From positions 1-64,000 of the forward strand of contig NZ_JAATHD010000021.1 in NCBI RefSeq assembly GCF_011947265.1: 64,000 nt of DNA, read 5' to 3'. This document shows positions 25,681 to 34,292 of this stretch, in pieces (position 1 is the first letter of the stretch; each line of letters starts with the position of its first letter). Under the pieces are notes generated by a model. It was not told where the DNA came from and did not search any database. It was given only the letters and a program-made list of their open reading frames with translations. The stretch is from Paenibacillus sp. HB172176 (GTDB taxonomy: Bacteria; Bacillota; Bacilli; Paenibacillales; Paenibacillaceae). Made by a program: the position numbers and the translations under genes.

Positions 25681-26734
25681 CCTGGTTGCGGTAACGTACT
25701 TCGGATTCATGGCCAGATATTTCGCCGTCCCGGCGCGAGCAGGCGCGATGCCGATTCAGCCTAACAAGATTATGGCCGGCGCAGTTGCTGTCACGCTCGT
25801 TCTGGTGTCGGGCTTGCGCAATAATATCGGCGATACGTTCCTGTATATACACGCATACAATGTGACCGATTTCAACTGGAGCACCGTATGGCAAGGCAAA
25901 GACAAAGGCTTCTCGATTCTGCAAATGCTGCTGCAGCAGATTACGCAGGACCCGCAGCTGCTTCTATTCATAACGGCGTTCGTAACAAATGTTCTCATTG
26001 TGTGCGTTTTGTACAATTACGCGAGATTGTTTGAAATCAGCATCTACGTCTACATCACCTCGGGAGCGTTTATTGTCTCGATGAACGGCTTGAGGCAATA
26101 CCTGGCGGCAGCCATCGTTTTCGCTGGAACAAAGTTTCTGCTTGAAGGGCGCTGGAAGCCCTATATGGCTCTTGTGTTGATCGCTTCCCTGTTTCATCAG
26201 AGCGCTCTAATCATGGTTCCTATTTATTTCCTCGCCAGACGAAAGGCCTGGACAACAACAACGACTCTGATGTTGACCTCCGCCATACTCATCGTTATCG
26301 GCTACAACTATGTATCGCAATGGCTGTTCTCGGCCATTTCAGGCACGCAATACGGCGAATATGAAAGCTTCAAAGAAGGCGGAGCCAATATTCTCCGGGT
26401 CATCGTAAATATCATACCGCTCGTTATCGCTTTTATGGGAAGAGAGAAGTTCAGAAGGCTGTTCCCTTCGGGAGATGTCATTATCAATCTTGCTATTATC
26501 GGATCCATTCTAATGATTATCGCCACCCAGAATTGGATATTCGCGAGGCTTAGCATTTATTTCAATCTCTATCAAATTCTTGTCATTGGGTGGATTATCA
26601 AGCTTTTTAGAGAGAAGGATCAGAGATTTATCTATATTTTGCTGGTCAGCTTCTATTTCCTTTATTTCTTCTACGAGAACGTCGTCATTCTGGATATTCG
26701 TTATGGAAGCGATTATATTAGCTGGCCATTCTAG
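25661..26734 (+). CDS. epsG: EpsG-like polysaccharide polymerase (Wzy-type)
   Basis: 357 residues with about ten transmembrane helices. The SGLRNNIGDTFLYIHAYN segment near residue 48 is characteristic of EpsG-family proteins, with NGLRQYLAAAIVFAG near 143 as the second family motif. These proteins are thought to polymerise lipid-linked repeat units outside the membrane. It overlaps the preceding gene, and its position after the glycosyltransferases matches the Bacillus eps order. Confidence 0.9.
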   Translation: MTILWVSLVAVTYFGFMARYFAVPARAGAMPIQPNKIMAGAVAVTLVLVSGLRNNIGDTFLYIHAYNVTDFNWSTVWQGKDKGFSILQMLLQQITQDPQLLLFITAFVTNVLIVCVLYNYARLFEISIYVYITSGAFIVSMNGLRQYLAAAIVFAGTKFLLEGRWKPYMALVLIASLFHQSALIMVPIYFLARRKAWTTTTTLMLTSAILIVIGYNYVSQWLFSAISGTQYGEYESFKEGGANILRVIVNIIPLVIAFMGREKFRRLFPSGDVIINLAIIGSILMIIATQNWIFARLSIYFNLYQILVIGWIIKLFREKDQRFIYILLVSFYFLYFFYENVVILDIRYGSDYISWPF

Positions 26735-26749
26735 AAAGGAGAGAAAGAT

Positions 26750-27487
26750 GTGTCAGTGGATGAACAAATTCCCCGTATAATCCACTACTGCTGGTTCGGG
26801 AGAGGAGATAAGCCCAAAAAAATCGTGAAATGCATGCGGAGCTGGGCGAAGCAGTTGAACGGCTATCGGTTCGTGGAATGGAATGAGGACAACTTCGACG
26901 TCAATGCGGTGCCTTATGTCAAAGAAGCCTATGAGGCAAGGAAATTCGCGTTCGTGAGCGACTATGTAAGACTGCATGCGCTCTATCAGGTAGGCGGTAT
27001 CTATTTGGACACCGATGTTGAAGTTATTCGACCGTTGGATGCATTTTTGGAAAATTCCGCTTTTTCCGGCTTCGAAGATGAGCATTTTCTGCAATCTGGC
27101 ACGATGGGAGCCATACCAGGTCATCCATGGATTCAGAGGCTGCTTGACGATTACCAACAACGCTCCTTCCTGTTAGAGGATGAAACGTACGATATGACGA
27201 CAAATACGGCGGTAATCTCCAGAATCTGCAAAGAAGAAGGACTGCAGCTGAATGGACAGCTTCAGGCCTTGCCTAATGGCGTCGTCTTCTATCCTAGAAC
27301 CTATTTCAGTCCTTACGATTATATCAATGGCGGCAGCTACCTGACAGAGGACAGTCACACGATTCATCATTTTGCACAATCCTGGCTGCCGGCTCGAGTC
27401 AGAGCAAGAAGCAGCCTGAAAAGGATGTTGAGCAAGGTTGCAGGGCCGAGAATGGTTTCCATAGTGCGGAAAATGTTCACCGTTTAA
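26750..27487 (+). CDS. Family 32-type glycosyltransferase (DXD sugar-binding)
   Basis: 245 residues. The N-terminus IPRIIHYCWFGRGDKP and the acidic motif YVRLHALYQVGGIYLDTDVEV near residue 70-90 are hallmarks of GT32/OCH1-like transferases found in capsule clusters. It starts at GTG 26750, preceded by AAAGGAGAG. It lies between epsG and the initiating transferase gene. Donor sugar unknown. Confidence 0.88.
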   Translation: MSVDEQIPRIIHYCWFGRGDKPKKIVKCMRSWAKQLNGYRFVEWNEDNFDVNAVPYVKEAYEARKFAFVSDYVRLHALYQVGGIYLDTDVEVIRPLDAFLENSAFSGFEDEHFLQSGTMGAIPGHPWIQRLLDDYQQRSFLLEDETYDMTTNTAVISRICKEEGLQLNGQLQALPNGVVFYPRTYFSPYDYINGGSYLTEDSHTIHHFAQSWLPARVRARSSLKRMLSKVAGPRMVSIVRKMFTV

Positions 27488-27523
27488 TTTTTTTCTAAAT
27501 ATAGAAATAGGAGAGAAACTGAA

Positions 27524-28132
27524 ATGATGAAACGAAGCTTTGATTTGTTGACATCATGTATACTGGCGCTGCTCCTTATGCCTGTCGTTGTCCTTATCGC
27601 TTTTCTTGTTCGCGTGAAACTTGGCTCGCCGATTCTATTCAAGCAGCAAAGGCCGGGTCTGCACGGCAAACCGTTCTATCTCTACAAATTTCGAACGATG
27701 ACCGGGGAAAGAGATTCTTACGGCAAGCTGCTGCCCGATCACCTCAGATTGACTCCATTCGGGCTGCTTCTCCGAAAGCTGAGCCTCGATGAACTGCCGC
27801 AGCTCTTCAATGTCATTCGCGGCGAGCTAAGCCTGGTTGGTCCCCGTCCGCTTCTCATGAATTATCTGACTCTGTATTCTGAAGAACAATCGAGACGCCA
27901 TTTGGTGAGACCGGGTATCACGGGCTGGGCGCAAGTGAATGGGAGAAACGAATTGTCCTGGGAGCAGAAATTCAAGCTGGATGTGTGGTATGTGGAGAAT
28001 GCAGGCTTGCGGCTGGATCTGAAAATCCTGCTGCTCACCTTGAAGAAGGTTATTCAGTCGGATGGAATCAGCAACGGCGCGCATGTCACGATGCCCGCAT
28101 TCGAAGGTACGACTCAAAATCAGGAAGGATGA
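27524..28132 (+). CDS. epsL: EpsL-like initiating sugar transferase (phosphoglycosyl transferase)
   Basis: 202 residues. One N-terminal membrane helix (about residues 8-32) is followed by the catalytic domain with KQQRPGLHGKPFYLYKFRTM near 45 and LSLDELPQLFNVIRGELSLVGPRPL near 86. This is the monotopic phosphoglycosyl transferase family that attaches the first sugar phosphate to undecaprenyl phosphate. Its stop overlaps the epsN start (ATGA). It works with EpsC, EpsM and EpsN in making and loading a diacetylated-amino-sugar type residue in Bacillus; here that is by analogy. Confidence 0.92.
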   Translation: MMKRSFDLLTSCILALLLMPVVVLIAFLVRVKLGSPILFKQQRPGLHGKPFYLYKFRTMTGERDSYGKLLPDHLRLTPFGLLLRKLSLDELPQLFNVIRGELSLVGPRPLLMNYLTLYSEEQSRRHLVRPGITGWAQVNGRNELSWEQKFKLDVWYVENAGLRLDLKILLLTLKKVIQSDGISNGAHVTMPAFEGTTQNQEG

Positions 28133-29325
28133 GAATATTGCCCGGCACAGCGATGGATAGAATCTATCTTTCTCCGCCCCATATGAGCGGCAAGGAGCAG
28201 CATTATATCGATGAAGCTTTTCGCAGCAATTGGATCGCTCCGGCTGGTCCTCATATTGCGGCTTTCGAGGAAGAATTGGCAAGATATATTCATATTGAAG
28301 GAGCCGCCGCGGTAAGCTCCGGGACAGCGGCCATTCATTTGGCGCTGAGGCTGCTCGGCGTGGAGCGGGGCGATATCGTGCTTTGCTCCAGCTTTACGTT
28401 CGTAGCGAGCGCCAATCCCATTCGGTATCTTGGAGCGGAGCCGGTCTTCATCGACTCAGAGCCCGATACCTGGAATATGTCGCCTATTGCGCTTGAACGT
28501 GCACTGGAGGCAAGCTTGCGGGAAGGCAAGCTGCCGAAGGCGGTTGTTGTGGTGCATCTCTACGGCGGGCTGGCCAAGATGGCAGAAATTATGGGCATAT
28601 GCAATCGTTACGGAGTGCCAGTAATCGAGGATGCCGCGGAGTCGCTCGGTTCTACTTATTGCGAAAGACAGAGCGGAACGTTTGGTCATTTTGGTGTTTT
28701 CTCATTCAACGGGAACAAAATTATAACAACCTCCGGCGGAGGTATGCTCATCTCACATGATTCTGACGCATTAAATCGCGCGCGATTCCTCGCTACCCAA
28801 GCCAGAGACGAGGCGGCTCATTACGAGCATAGCTGCGCCGGCTACAATTATCGAATGAGCAATGTGCTTGCTGGTATTGGAAGAGCGCAGCTAGAGGCGC
28901 TGGATGAGCGGGTCGAAGCGCGCAGAGCTGTGTATCTTCGCTATTATGAAGCCTTCGGTCATCTCGAAGAGATAAGCTTTATGCCGGAATGGCGGGGAAC
29001 AAGGTCCAATCGTTGGTTGACGGCGCTCACAATCGACGGCATGGGCTATGAGGGAGCGGCGTCGGCGATATTGACGGAGTTAGGCAAGAACAATATTGAG
29101 GCTCGTCCGTTGTGGAAGCCGCTGCATATGCAGCCGCTATTCCATGGAGTCGGGTTCTTCTCCCACTATGAATCGAATGAATGGTCTTATTGCGAGCAGC
29201 TTTTCCGTTCCGGCATCTGTTTGCCTTCGGGCTCGAATCTGGCTCCCGAGGATCAGTCGCGAGTCGTTGGCGTGGTTCATGATGTTCTGAATCGATACGG
29301 CATGGCAAGGAGCAGAGCGCTCTGA
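28129..29325 (+). CDS. epsN: EpsN-like PLP aminotransferase for nucleotide sugars
   Basis: 398 residues, DegT/DnrJ/EryC1 family. The IYLSPPHMSGKEQHYIDEAFRSNW opening and SEPDTWNMSP near 115 are very close to B. subtilis EpsN. The PLP lysine is K197 in FSFNGNKIITTSGGGM. It would aminate the 4-keto sugar made by EpsC. The ATG at 28129 overlaps the epsL stop and has AGGAAGG just upstream. It converges on the epsM gene with only 7 bases between the stops. Confidence 0.93.
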   Translation: MRILPGTAMDRIYLSPPHMSGKEQHYIDEAFRSNWIAPAGPHIAAFEEELARYIHIEGAAAVSSGTAAIHLALRLLGVERGDIVLCSSFTFVASANPIRYLGAEPVFIDSEPDTWNMSPIALERALEASLREGKLPKAVVVVHLYGGLAKMAEIMGICNRYGVPVIEDAAESLGSTYCERQSGTFGHFGVFSFNGNKIITTSGGGMLISHDSDALNRARFLATQARDEAAHYEHSCAGYNYRMSNVLAGIGRAQLEALDERVEARRAVYLRYYEAFGHLEEISFMPEWRGTRSNRWLTALTIDGMGYEGAASAILTELGKNNIEARPLWKPLHMQPLFHGVGFFSHYESNEWSYCEQLFRSGICLPSGSNLAPEDQSRVVGVVHDVLNRYGMARSRAL

Positions 29326-29332
29326 AGTCGAT

Positions 29333-29992
29333 TCACAAATACTTCTCACCGGCTTCTCGCGTTCGAATGAGCTTGGCGGGAAGTCCATAGGCCAAGGCAC
29401 GGTCGGGCAGCGAACGAACGAGAGTCGAGCCGGCTCCAATGACGCAGTGCTCGCCAATGGTGATATTATGAATAATATTCGCGCCTAATCCAATCGCCGT
29501 ATAGGAGCCGATGCGAACGCTTCCGCCCGTTGCCGCTTTGGGGGCCAGGCTGACGAAGCTTCCTGCTTCCGAATCATGATCGATAGAAGCGCCGGGGTAT
29601 AGAACGCAGTGCTCGCCGATTCGGGCGTCGCTGTTCATGATTGCTCCAGCCATAATGACGGAGCCTGCTCCTATGCAGGCTCCTCTTGCTATGTGAGCGG
29701 AAGGATGCACAGCGGTAATGAACGGAGGCAGAGGGTCGCAATTCGCCTTCAATCTAGCCGCAATTTCCGCTCTCACCCAATTGTCTCCGACAGCAATGAA
29801 CAGGCCGTCGACGGATTGTCCATATTGTCTCAGCCAGTCTTCGTTGCCAAGCACCTTGTATCCATAGACGATATCTCCAATGGATCGTCCAGAGTCGATC
29901 AAGCCGATAATATGATATTTCGCAGTGGATTCAATGACATGAATGGCCGCTTTGGCATGACCGCCCGCCCCGATTACAACAATATTGATCAT
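29333..29992 (-). CDS. epsM: EpsM-like sugar O/N-acetyltransferase
   Basis: 219 residues, NeuD/PglD/EpsM family. The N-terminal VIGAGGHAKAAIHVIE is a Rossmann-like nucleotide-sugar binding domain, followed by a left-handed beta-helix of hexapeptides (from about residue 95) with the HDSEAGSFVSLAPKAATGG active-site region. It would acetylate the amino sugar made by EpsN. In B. subtilis epsM lies between epsL and epsN on the same strand; here it is inverted and placed after epsN. GGGAG precedes the ATG at 29992. Its promoter must lie in the 200-base gap shared with the nucleotidyltransferase gene. Confidence 0.9.
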   Translation of the reverse strand: MINIVVIGAGGHAKAAIHVIESTAKYHIIGLIDSGRSIGDIVYGYKVLGNEDWLRQYGQSVDGLFIAVGDNWVRAEIAARLKANCDPLPPFITAVHPSAHIARGACIGAGSVIMAGAIMNSDARIGEHCVLYPGASIDHDSEAGSFVSLAPKAATGGSVRIGSYTAIGLGANIIHNITIGEHCVIGAGSTLVRSLPDRALAYGLPAKLIRTREAGEKYL

Positions 29993-30086
29993 AATAGACA
30001 CTCCCTTGATTGTCCGGAATAAGAGTAGTTTAACATAATCGAAACCATTTCTGACCGAAAAAAACAAGAATGGGACGAGGGGGCAA

Positions 30087-30170
30087 TTGACAGATAAGCA
30101 AGAGGGTGATAATCTTATCTTGTGTTCGTTTTATAGAACAAAATCATGTCATTTGTTCGTTGATAGCTAA
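30087..30170 (+). promoter_or_regulatory. Promoter with SinR-type operator 8 bp after the -10 (nucleotidyltransferase gene)
   Basis: TTGACA (30087-30092), 17 bp, TAATCT (30110-30115), 8 bp, then GTTCGTTTTATAGAAC (30124-30139), which matches the palindrome at 13 of 16 positions. A GTTCGTT half-site starts 31 bp further on (30155). The same spacing (17, then 8) is found at both lasso operons, which ties this gene to them. Confidence 0.8.
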
Positions 30171-30191
30171 AATGGCTCGAAGGAGAAATTC

Positions 30192-31385
30192 ATGATTAAT
30201 GCAGTCGATATTTCAATGAATCAATTTTCCCAGGAGCTCCGATTAATTCTCGCGCTTCTGGAGGTGGATAAAAACAGTGAGCTCGATTTTTTTCAGCAGG
30301 AGCTCTTGCAAAACACGGATTGGCATGCGTTCATCTCGCTTGCGAGACATCATCGGGTGTTTCCGACAATAAGCAGGAAGCTTCAAGAGTGGAATACGGA
30401 GGACATTCCGGCATTCGTAACGCAATTGTTTCAACGCGATTATTATCGTAATACCATTCAGATGCTTGCTCTGAGCGGAGAAATGGAGATGCTGTCCGGC
30501 ATATTTTCGGAGCTGGACATCAGGGCGTTATTTCTGAAGGGGCCTGTCATAGCAGCGGATTTGTATGGCGATGTATCGCTGCGCACCTCCTGCGATTTGG
30601 ATATATTGGTACCGATTCATGAACTCGAGAGAACGGAGAAGCTTTTGAAGGCGCAGGGCTATGAGAAGGATGATTATATTCATTCCGTGCTTGGCGACTG
30701 GAAGTGGAGGCATCACCATCATACCTTCCATCATCCCGGTAAGAAAATCAAGGTTGAAGTTCACTGGCGGCTTAATCCTTCGCCCTCCAGCGAGCCTGAC
30801 TTTGATGAATTATGGAGCAGGAAGAGGCAAAGCTCGCTCATTAATCGGCCGATCTATTATTTGGGCAGAGAGGATCTGTTCCTCTTTCTCGCATCGCATG
30901 GAGCCAGACATGGTTGGTCGAGACTGCGCTGGCTGCTCGATATTAAGCAATTGATGGCGCAGCGGCTTGACTGGTCGAAATTAACGATGCTGCTGAAGAA
31001 ATACCACTATACGCATATCGGAGGCCAAGCGCTGACTCTGGCGGCAAGACTGCTGGCAGCGCCGCTTCGCGAAGAGATGCGCCCGCTGCTTTCGTCCAGA
31101 AAGGCGGGATGGCTGGCCGAGGATACGATGTTCTATATTGAAAGAGAGGTGAATTTGCACACGCCTCCCGTTCCGAAGGATGTGGAGAAATATCATCAAC
31201 GCTATCTGTTCTCTCTTATGAGCAACCGACAGAAGCTGATTTATATGGCAAGCATTATGCTTCCAATTCCGGAGGATGCGGAAACGCTGCCTTTGCCGAA
31301 AAAATGGCATTTCATGTATATTCCATTGAGGCCGATATTGTGGGCGTGGAGAAAGGCTAAGGATCGGGAGGAGGTTCGGAGATGA
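30192..31385 (+). CDS. Nucleotidyltransferase-family protein (NTP_transf_5 type)
   Basis: 397 residues. The nucleotidyltransferase core is LKGPVIAADLYGDVSLRTSCDLDILVP near residues 115-145, including the D-L-D metal-binding pair typical of NTP_transf_5. It is followed by VEVHWRLNPSP near 190, a conserved family motif. Members of this family recur in Firmicute lasso peptide clusters, where their role is unsettled. Here the gene is physically inside the EPS locus, but its promoter has the lasso-operon architecture. AAGGAG precedes the ATG; it overlaps the acetyltransferase gene by four bases. Confidence 0.85.
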   Translation: MINAVDISMNQFSQELRLILALLEVDKNSELDFFQQELLQNTDWHAFISLARHHRVFPTISRKLQEWNTEDIPAFVTQLFQRDYYRNTIQMLALSGEMEMLSGIFSELDIRALFLKGPVIAADLYGDVSLRTSCDLDILVPIHELERTEKLLKAQGYEKDDYIHSVLGDWKWRHHHHTFHHPGKKIKVEVHWRLNPSPSSEPDFDELWSRKRQSSLINRPIYYLGREDLFLFLASHGARHGWSRLRWLLDIKQLMAQRLDWSKLTMLLKKYHYTHIGGQALTLAARLLAAPLREEMRPLLSSRKAGWLAEDTMFYIEREVNLHTPPVPKDVEKYHQRYLFSLMSNRQKLIYMASIMLPIPEDAETLPLPKKWHFMYIPLRPILWAWRKAKDREEVRR

Positions 31386-32026
31386 TTGTCGTCAAGATTG
31401 CACGCGAAATGAGGAAGCAGGCTCGAAGCAGAGGGCTGCTCATCACGATAATCATGAATATGGCCCATTTGATCGCTTGCCTGCGAGCGCTTCGATATCG
31501 AGTGCTTTATCCGAGTAATCTGAAGGCCTCCCTATTTGCCATGCAAGCGGGGAGTTCAATAGAAATCAACAACCGAAATGCCCGAATGGCAATAGGTCGA
31601 TTCGTGTTTATTCGCAAGAATACAAGCATAAGACTTGATGACGAAGCAAGGCTGACGCTCGGAGACAAGGTGTTCATCAATGATAATTGCACGATTAATT
31701 GCGCCAATGACATTCAGATTGGAGCCTATACGAAGATTGCGCCCAATGTGTGCATGAATGATCATGATCATAATTTCAAGCATGAGGAGGAAGGGCATCT
31801 CTTGAAGGGCAAGGTAAGCATTGGCGAGCATGTGTGGATTGGAGCGAATTGCGTCATTCTGCGCGATACGATCATTGGCGATCATGCTGTCATTGGAGCG
31901 GGCTCCGTCGTGAAGGGCGTAGTTCCCGCTTATACCTTATTTGTAAACAAGAGAGAGAAGAGTTACTCCAGCTTGAAGGAGCACCAATCCCAAATTGCAG
32001 TTGGGAGAGCGAGGGAGACGGTATGA
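31382..32026 (+). CDS. Left-handed beta-helix acetyltransferase (WbbJ-like)
   Basis: 214 residues. Hexapeptide repeats run from about residue 65 to 185 (GDKVFINDNCTINCANDIQIG, then GEHVWIGANCVILRDTIIG). The active-site His lies in CMNDHDHNF near 123. It is predicted to O-acetylate a sugar of the polymer or a lipid-linked intermediate. ATGA overlaps at both ends couple it to the nucleotidyltransferase and the following glycosyltransferase. Confidence 0.87.
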   Translation: MIVVKIAREMRKQARSRGLLITIIMNMAHLIACLRALRYRVLYPSNLKASLFAMQAGSSIEINNRNARMAIGRFVFIRKNTSIRLDDEARLTLGDKVFINDNCTINCANDIQIGAYTKIAPNVCMNDHDHNFKHEEEGHLLKGKVSIGEHVWIGANCVILRDTIIGDHAVIGAGSVVKGVVPAYTLFVNKREKSYSSLKEHQSQIAVGRARETV

Positions 32027-33252
32027 AGAAGAGCCTGTTAATAGTCTTGTACGATATGGAGATAGGCGGCGTAGAGAGAAGCCTGGTCAATATGCTGAAC
32101 AGCTTCGATTACGAGCGTTTCGAGGTCGATTTGCTTGTATTCAGGCATACGGGTGAATTCCTGAAGCTGATACCGAAGGAGGTTCGCTTGTTGCCGGAGG
32201 TCGGAAGGCTCACCGTATTTCGCAAATCGCTGAAGCAATGCGCGAAGGAAGGCTACTATTTCGCTGTTCTCCAGCGCATTCGATCCAAGGCCGTCGCATA
32301 TGTGGCGGCGAAAAGAATGAAAGCTTCAGAAGGTCCGGGGTACATTCAGATGCAGCTTGATTCCAAATATTTCACAGCGGCAATGCCCAGGCCCGATAAG
32401 CAATATGATGTATCGATCAGCTACGCATGGCCGCATGATTATACAGCCGGCAGAGTAACTGCGAAACAGAAGTTAGCCTGGATACACACCGACTTCAGCA
32501 AGCTTGAAGTCGATCATGCATTGGATCGAAAAATGTGGGAGCAATACGACGAGATCATCGCGGTTTCGGAAACCTGTAAAGCTTCCTTCCTGGAGAAGTA
32601 TGCGAGTCTGCACGAAAGGGTGTTCGTTATTGAGAATATCACTTCTCCGGCAACCATTCGCAGTCTCGCTGAGGAGATTCCGGAGGAGAAGGCCATGCTT
32701 GAGGACAATCGTTTCAAGCTCCTCACCGTTGCCAGGCTTTCCCATGCCAAAGGAATAGATAACGCGGTAAAAGCGCTAAAAAAGCTCATTCAAGGGGGGC
32801 ATCGCGAGTTCGTCTGGTTTATTGTCGGTTATGGCGGCGACGAGGAGCAAATCCGGACATTAATCGCCCAAGAAGGCATGCAAGAGCATTTCATTCTGTT
32901 AGGCAAGCAGACGAATCCTTATCCCTATATGAAGGCATGCAATCTCTATGTGCAGCCTTCGCGATACGAAGGCAAGGCGGTTACGGTTACCGAAGCGCAA
33001 ATCCTGGGCAAGCCTGTCTTGATTACGAATTATGCCACCGCGCCGAGCCAGGTGAGGCACATGGAGAACGGCTATATTGCGGAGCTTTCGGTGGATGGCA
33101 TTGCGGAAGGGATACTGAAGCTGTACGAGAATTGCTCTTTGCGGGAGCAATTGGCCGACACATGCCGGCGAACGGATTTCGGCAATCGAGAGGAATTGGA
33201 GAAGCTTTACGAGCTCCTCCGCGCAGAGAGGAGGGCGCCTGTTTGCGTATAA
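32023..33252 (+). CDS. Glycosyltransferase family 4 (paralogue A)
   Basis: 409 residues. The acceptor loop MEIGGVERSLVNML is at the N-terminus; LTVARLSHAKGIDNAVKAL near 237 and the donor motif SRYEGKAVTVTEAQILGKP near 315 form the C-terminal domain. It shares this distinctive E-G-K-[AS]-[VI]...E-A-x-I-L-x-K-P signature with the genes at 35454 and 36659, so the three look like tandem paralogues. ATG 32023 overlaps the previous stop (TGA), with GAGGGAG upstream. Confidence 0.88.
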   Translation: MKKSLLIVLYDMEIGGVERSLVNMLNSFDYERFEVDLLVFRHTGEFLKLIPKEVRLLPEVGRLTVFRKSLKQCAKEGYYFAVLQRIRSKAVAYVAAKRMKASEGPGYIQMQLDSKYFTAAMPRPDKQYDVSISYAWPHDYTAGRVTAKQKLAWIHTDFSKLEVDHALDRKMWEQYDEIIAVSETCKASFLEKYASLHERVFVIENITSPATIRSLAEEIPEEKAMLEDNRFKLLTVARLSHAKGIDNAVKALKKLIQGGHREFVWFIVGYGGDEEQIRTLIAQEGMQEHFILLGKQTNPYPYMKACNLYVQPSRYEGKAVTVTEAQILGKPVLITNYATAPSQVRHMENGYIAELSVDGIAEGILKLYENCSLREQLADTCRRTDFGNREELEKLYELLRAERRAPVCV

Positions 33253-34292
33253 AGGTGAGTGTCATCGTCCCGGTCTATAATGCCGAGCTTTATTTGCCCA
33301 GATGCATAGAATCCTTACTCAATCAGACACTTCGGGAATGCGAGTTTATCTTCGTGAACGACGGTTCTGCGGATGGAAGCGCGGCTATGATTGCCGGCTA
33401 TGCGGTAAGGGACAAGCGCATTCGCCTGCTCGAGCAGCAAAATGGCGGCGTCAGCGCTGCCAGAAACAGTGGATTGGATGCGGCAGGCGGAGAGTATATC
33501 GGCTTTGTAGACGCGGATGATTATGTGGCCAAAGCGATGTTCGAATCGCTGTACGATGCGGCAGTCAAAGATCATTGCGATATTGTCGTCTCGAACATCG
33601 AGAGCGAGCAGGATGGCGGCTTAGTGGTCAGCAAGCATCCGTTTCCCACCAATATCGTTCTTGACGATCGCTTTATCAGGGAGCGGGTACTGCCCTTGTA
33701 TGTAAAAAGCGAGGAAATGAATGCCGTCTGGAACAAGCTTTATCGCAAGTCGATTTTAGAAAACGGCAAGATACGCTTCCCGCATAAGGTAGCGTTGGGC
33801 GAGGATGGCCAATTTAATATGCATGCGTTCGGAGCGGCTTGTACGATGAAATATTTGGATTATGCAGGCTATCGCTATTGCGAGACCGCGGGCAGCGCGA
33901 CTAGAGATTTAATGGGCAAGGACTATTTTGGAAGAGCGGTGGAGGTCTATCATTCGGCACTTCCTCCGCTTTATTCGGAGTTAATGGATAAGGAAGAGAT
34001 GATGAGATTGAAATCCATTAAGCTCATTCAGAGCTTATTGTCATATATCCATGTCTACTTTGATTCCAAGACATTGACCCTGCATGACAAACGCCAATCT
34101 GTCAAGAGAATGCTGGAGAAGCGTGAAGTAGCGGCGGCTTTACCGCTATACGAGCAGGAACGCCAGTTAACCGCAGGGCCGTATCAAAAAATGATTATGC
34201 GGCTTATTCATCGAAGATCCTTGTGGGGATTATATGTTCTAACAAGTTATAGCAGATTGCGAAACTCGAAAAAACGGGGGAATAGAGCATGA
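33243..34292 (+). CDS. Glycosyltransferase family 2
   Basis: 349 residues from a TTG start at 33243, chosen because AGAGGAGGG lies 7 bases upstream and the encoded protein then begins directly with RIKVSVIVPVYNAELYLPR, the normal GT2 N-terminus. The longer frame from 32937 would add 100 non-homologous residues. FVNDGSADGSAAMI near 38 and FVDADDYV near 92 are the nucleotide and metal sites. It overlaps its neighbours at both ends by 10 and 4 bases. Confidence 0.87.
   Translation: MRIKVSVIVPVYNAELYLPRCIESLLNQTLRECEFIFVNDGSADGSAAMIAGYAVRDKRIRLLEQQNGGVSAARNSGLDAAGGEYIGFVDADDYVAKAMFESLYDAAVKDHCDIVVSNIESEQDGGLVVSKHPFPTNIVLDDRFIRERVLPLYVKSEEMNAVWNKLYRKSILENGKIRFPHKVALGEDGQFNMHAFGAACTMKYLDYAGYRYCETAGSATRDLMGKDYFGRAVEVYHSALPPLYSELMDKEEMMRLKSIKLIQSLLSYIHVYFDSKTLTLHDKRQSVKRMLEKREVAAALPLYEQERQLTAGPYQKMIMRLIHRRSLWGLYVLTSYSRLRNSKKRGNRA

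Noticed and set aside
32937..33242. N-terminal 102-residue extension of the GT2 protein
   Set aside because: It overlaps the upstream glycosyltransferase gene out of frame, and the TTG at 33243 has an ideal ribosome-binding site.
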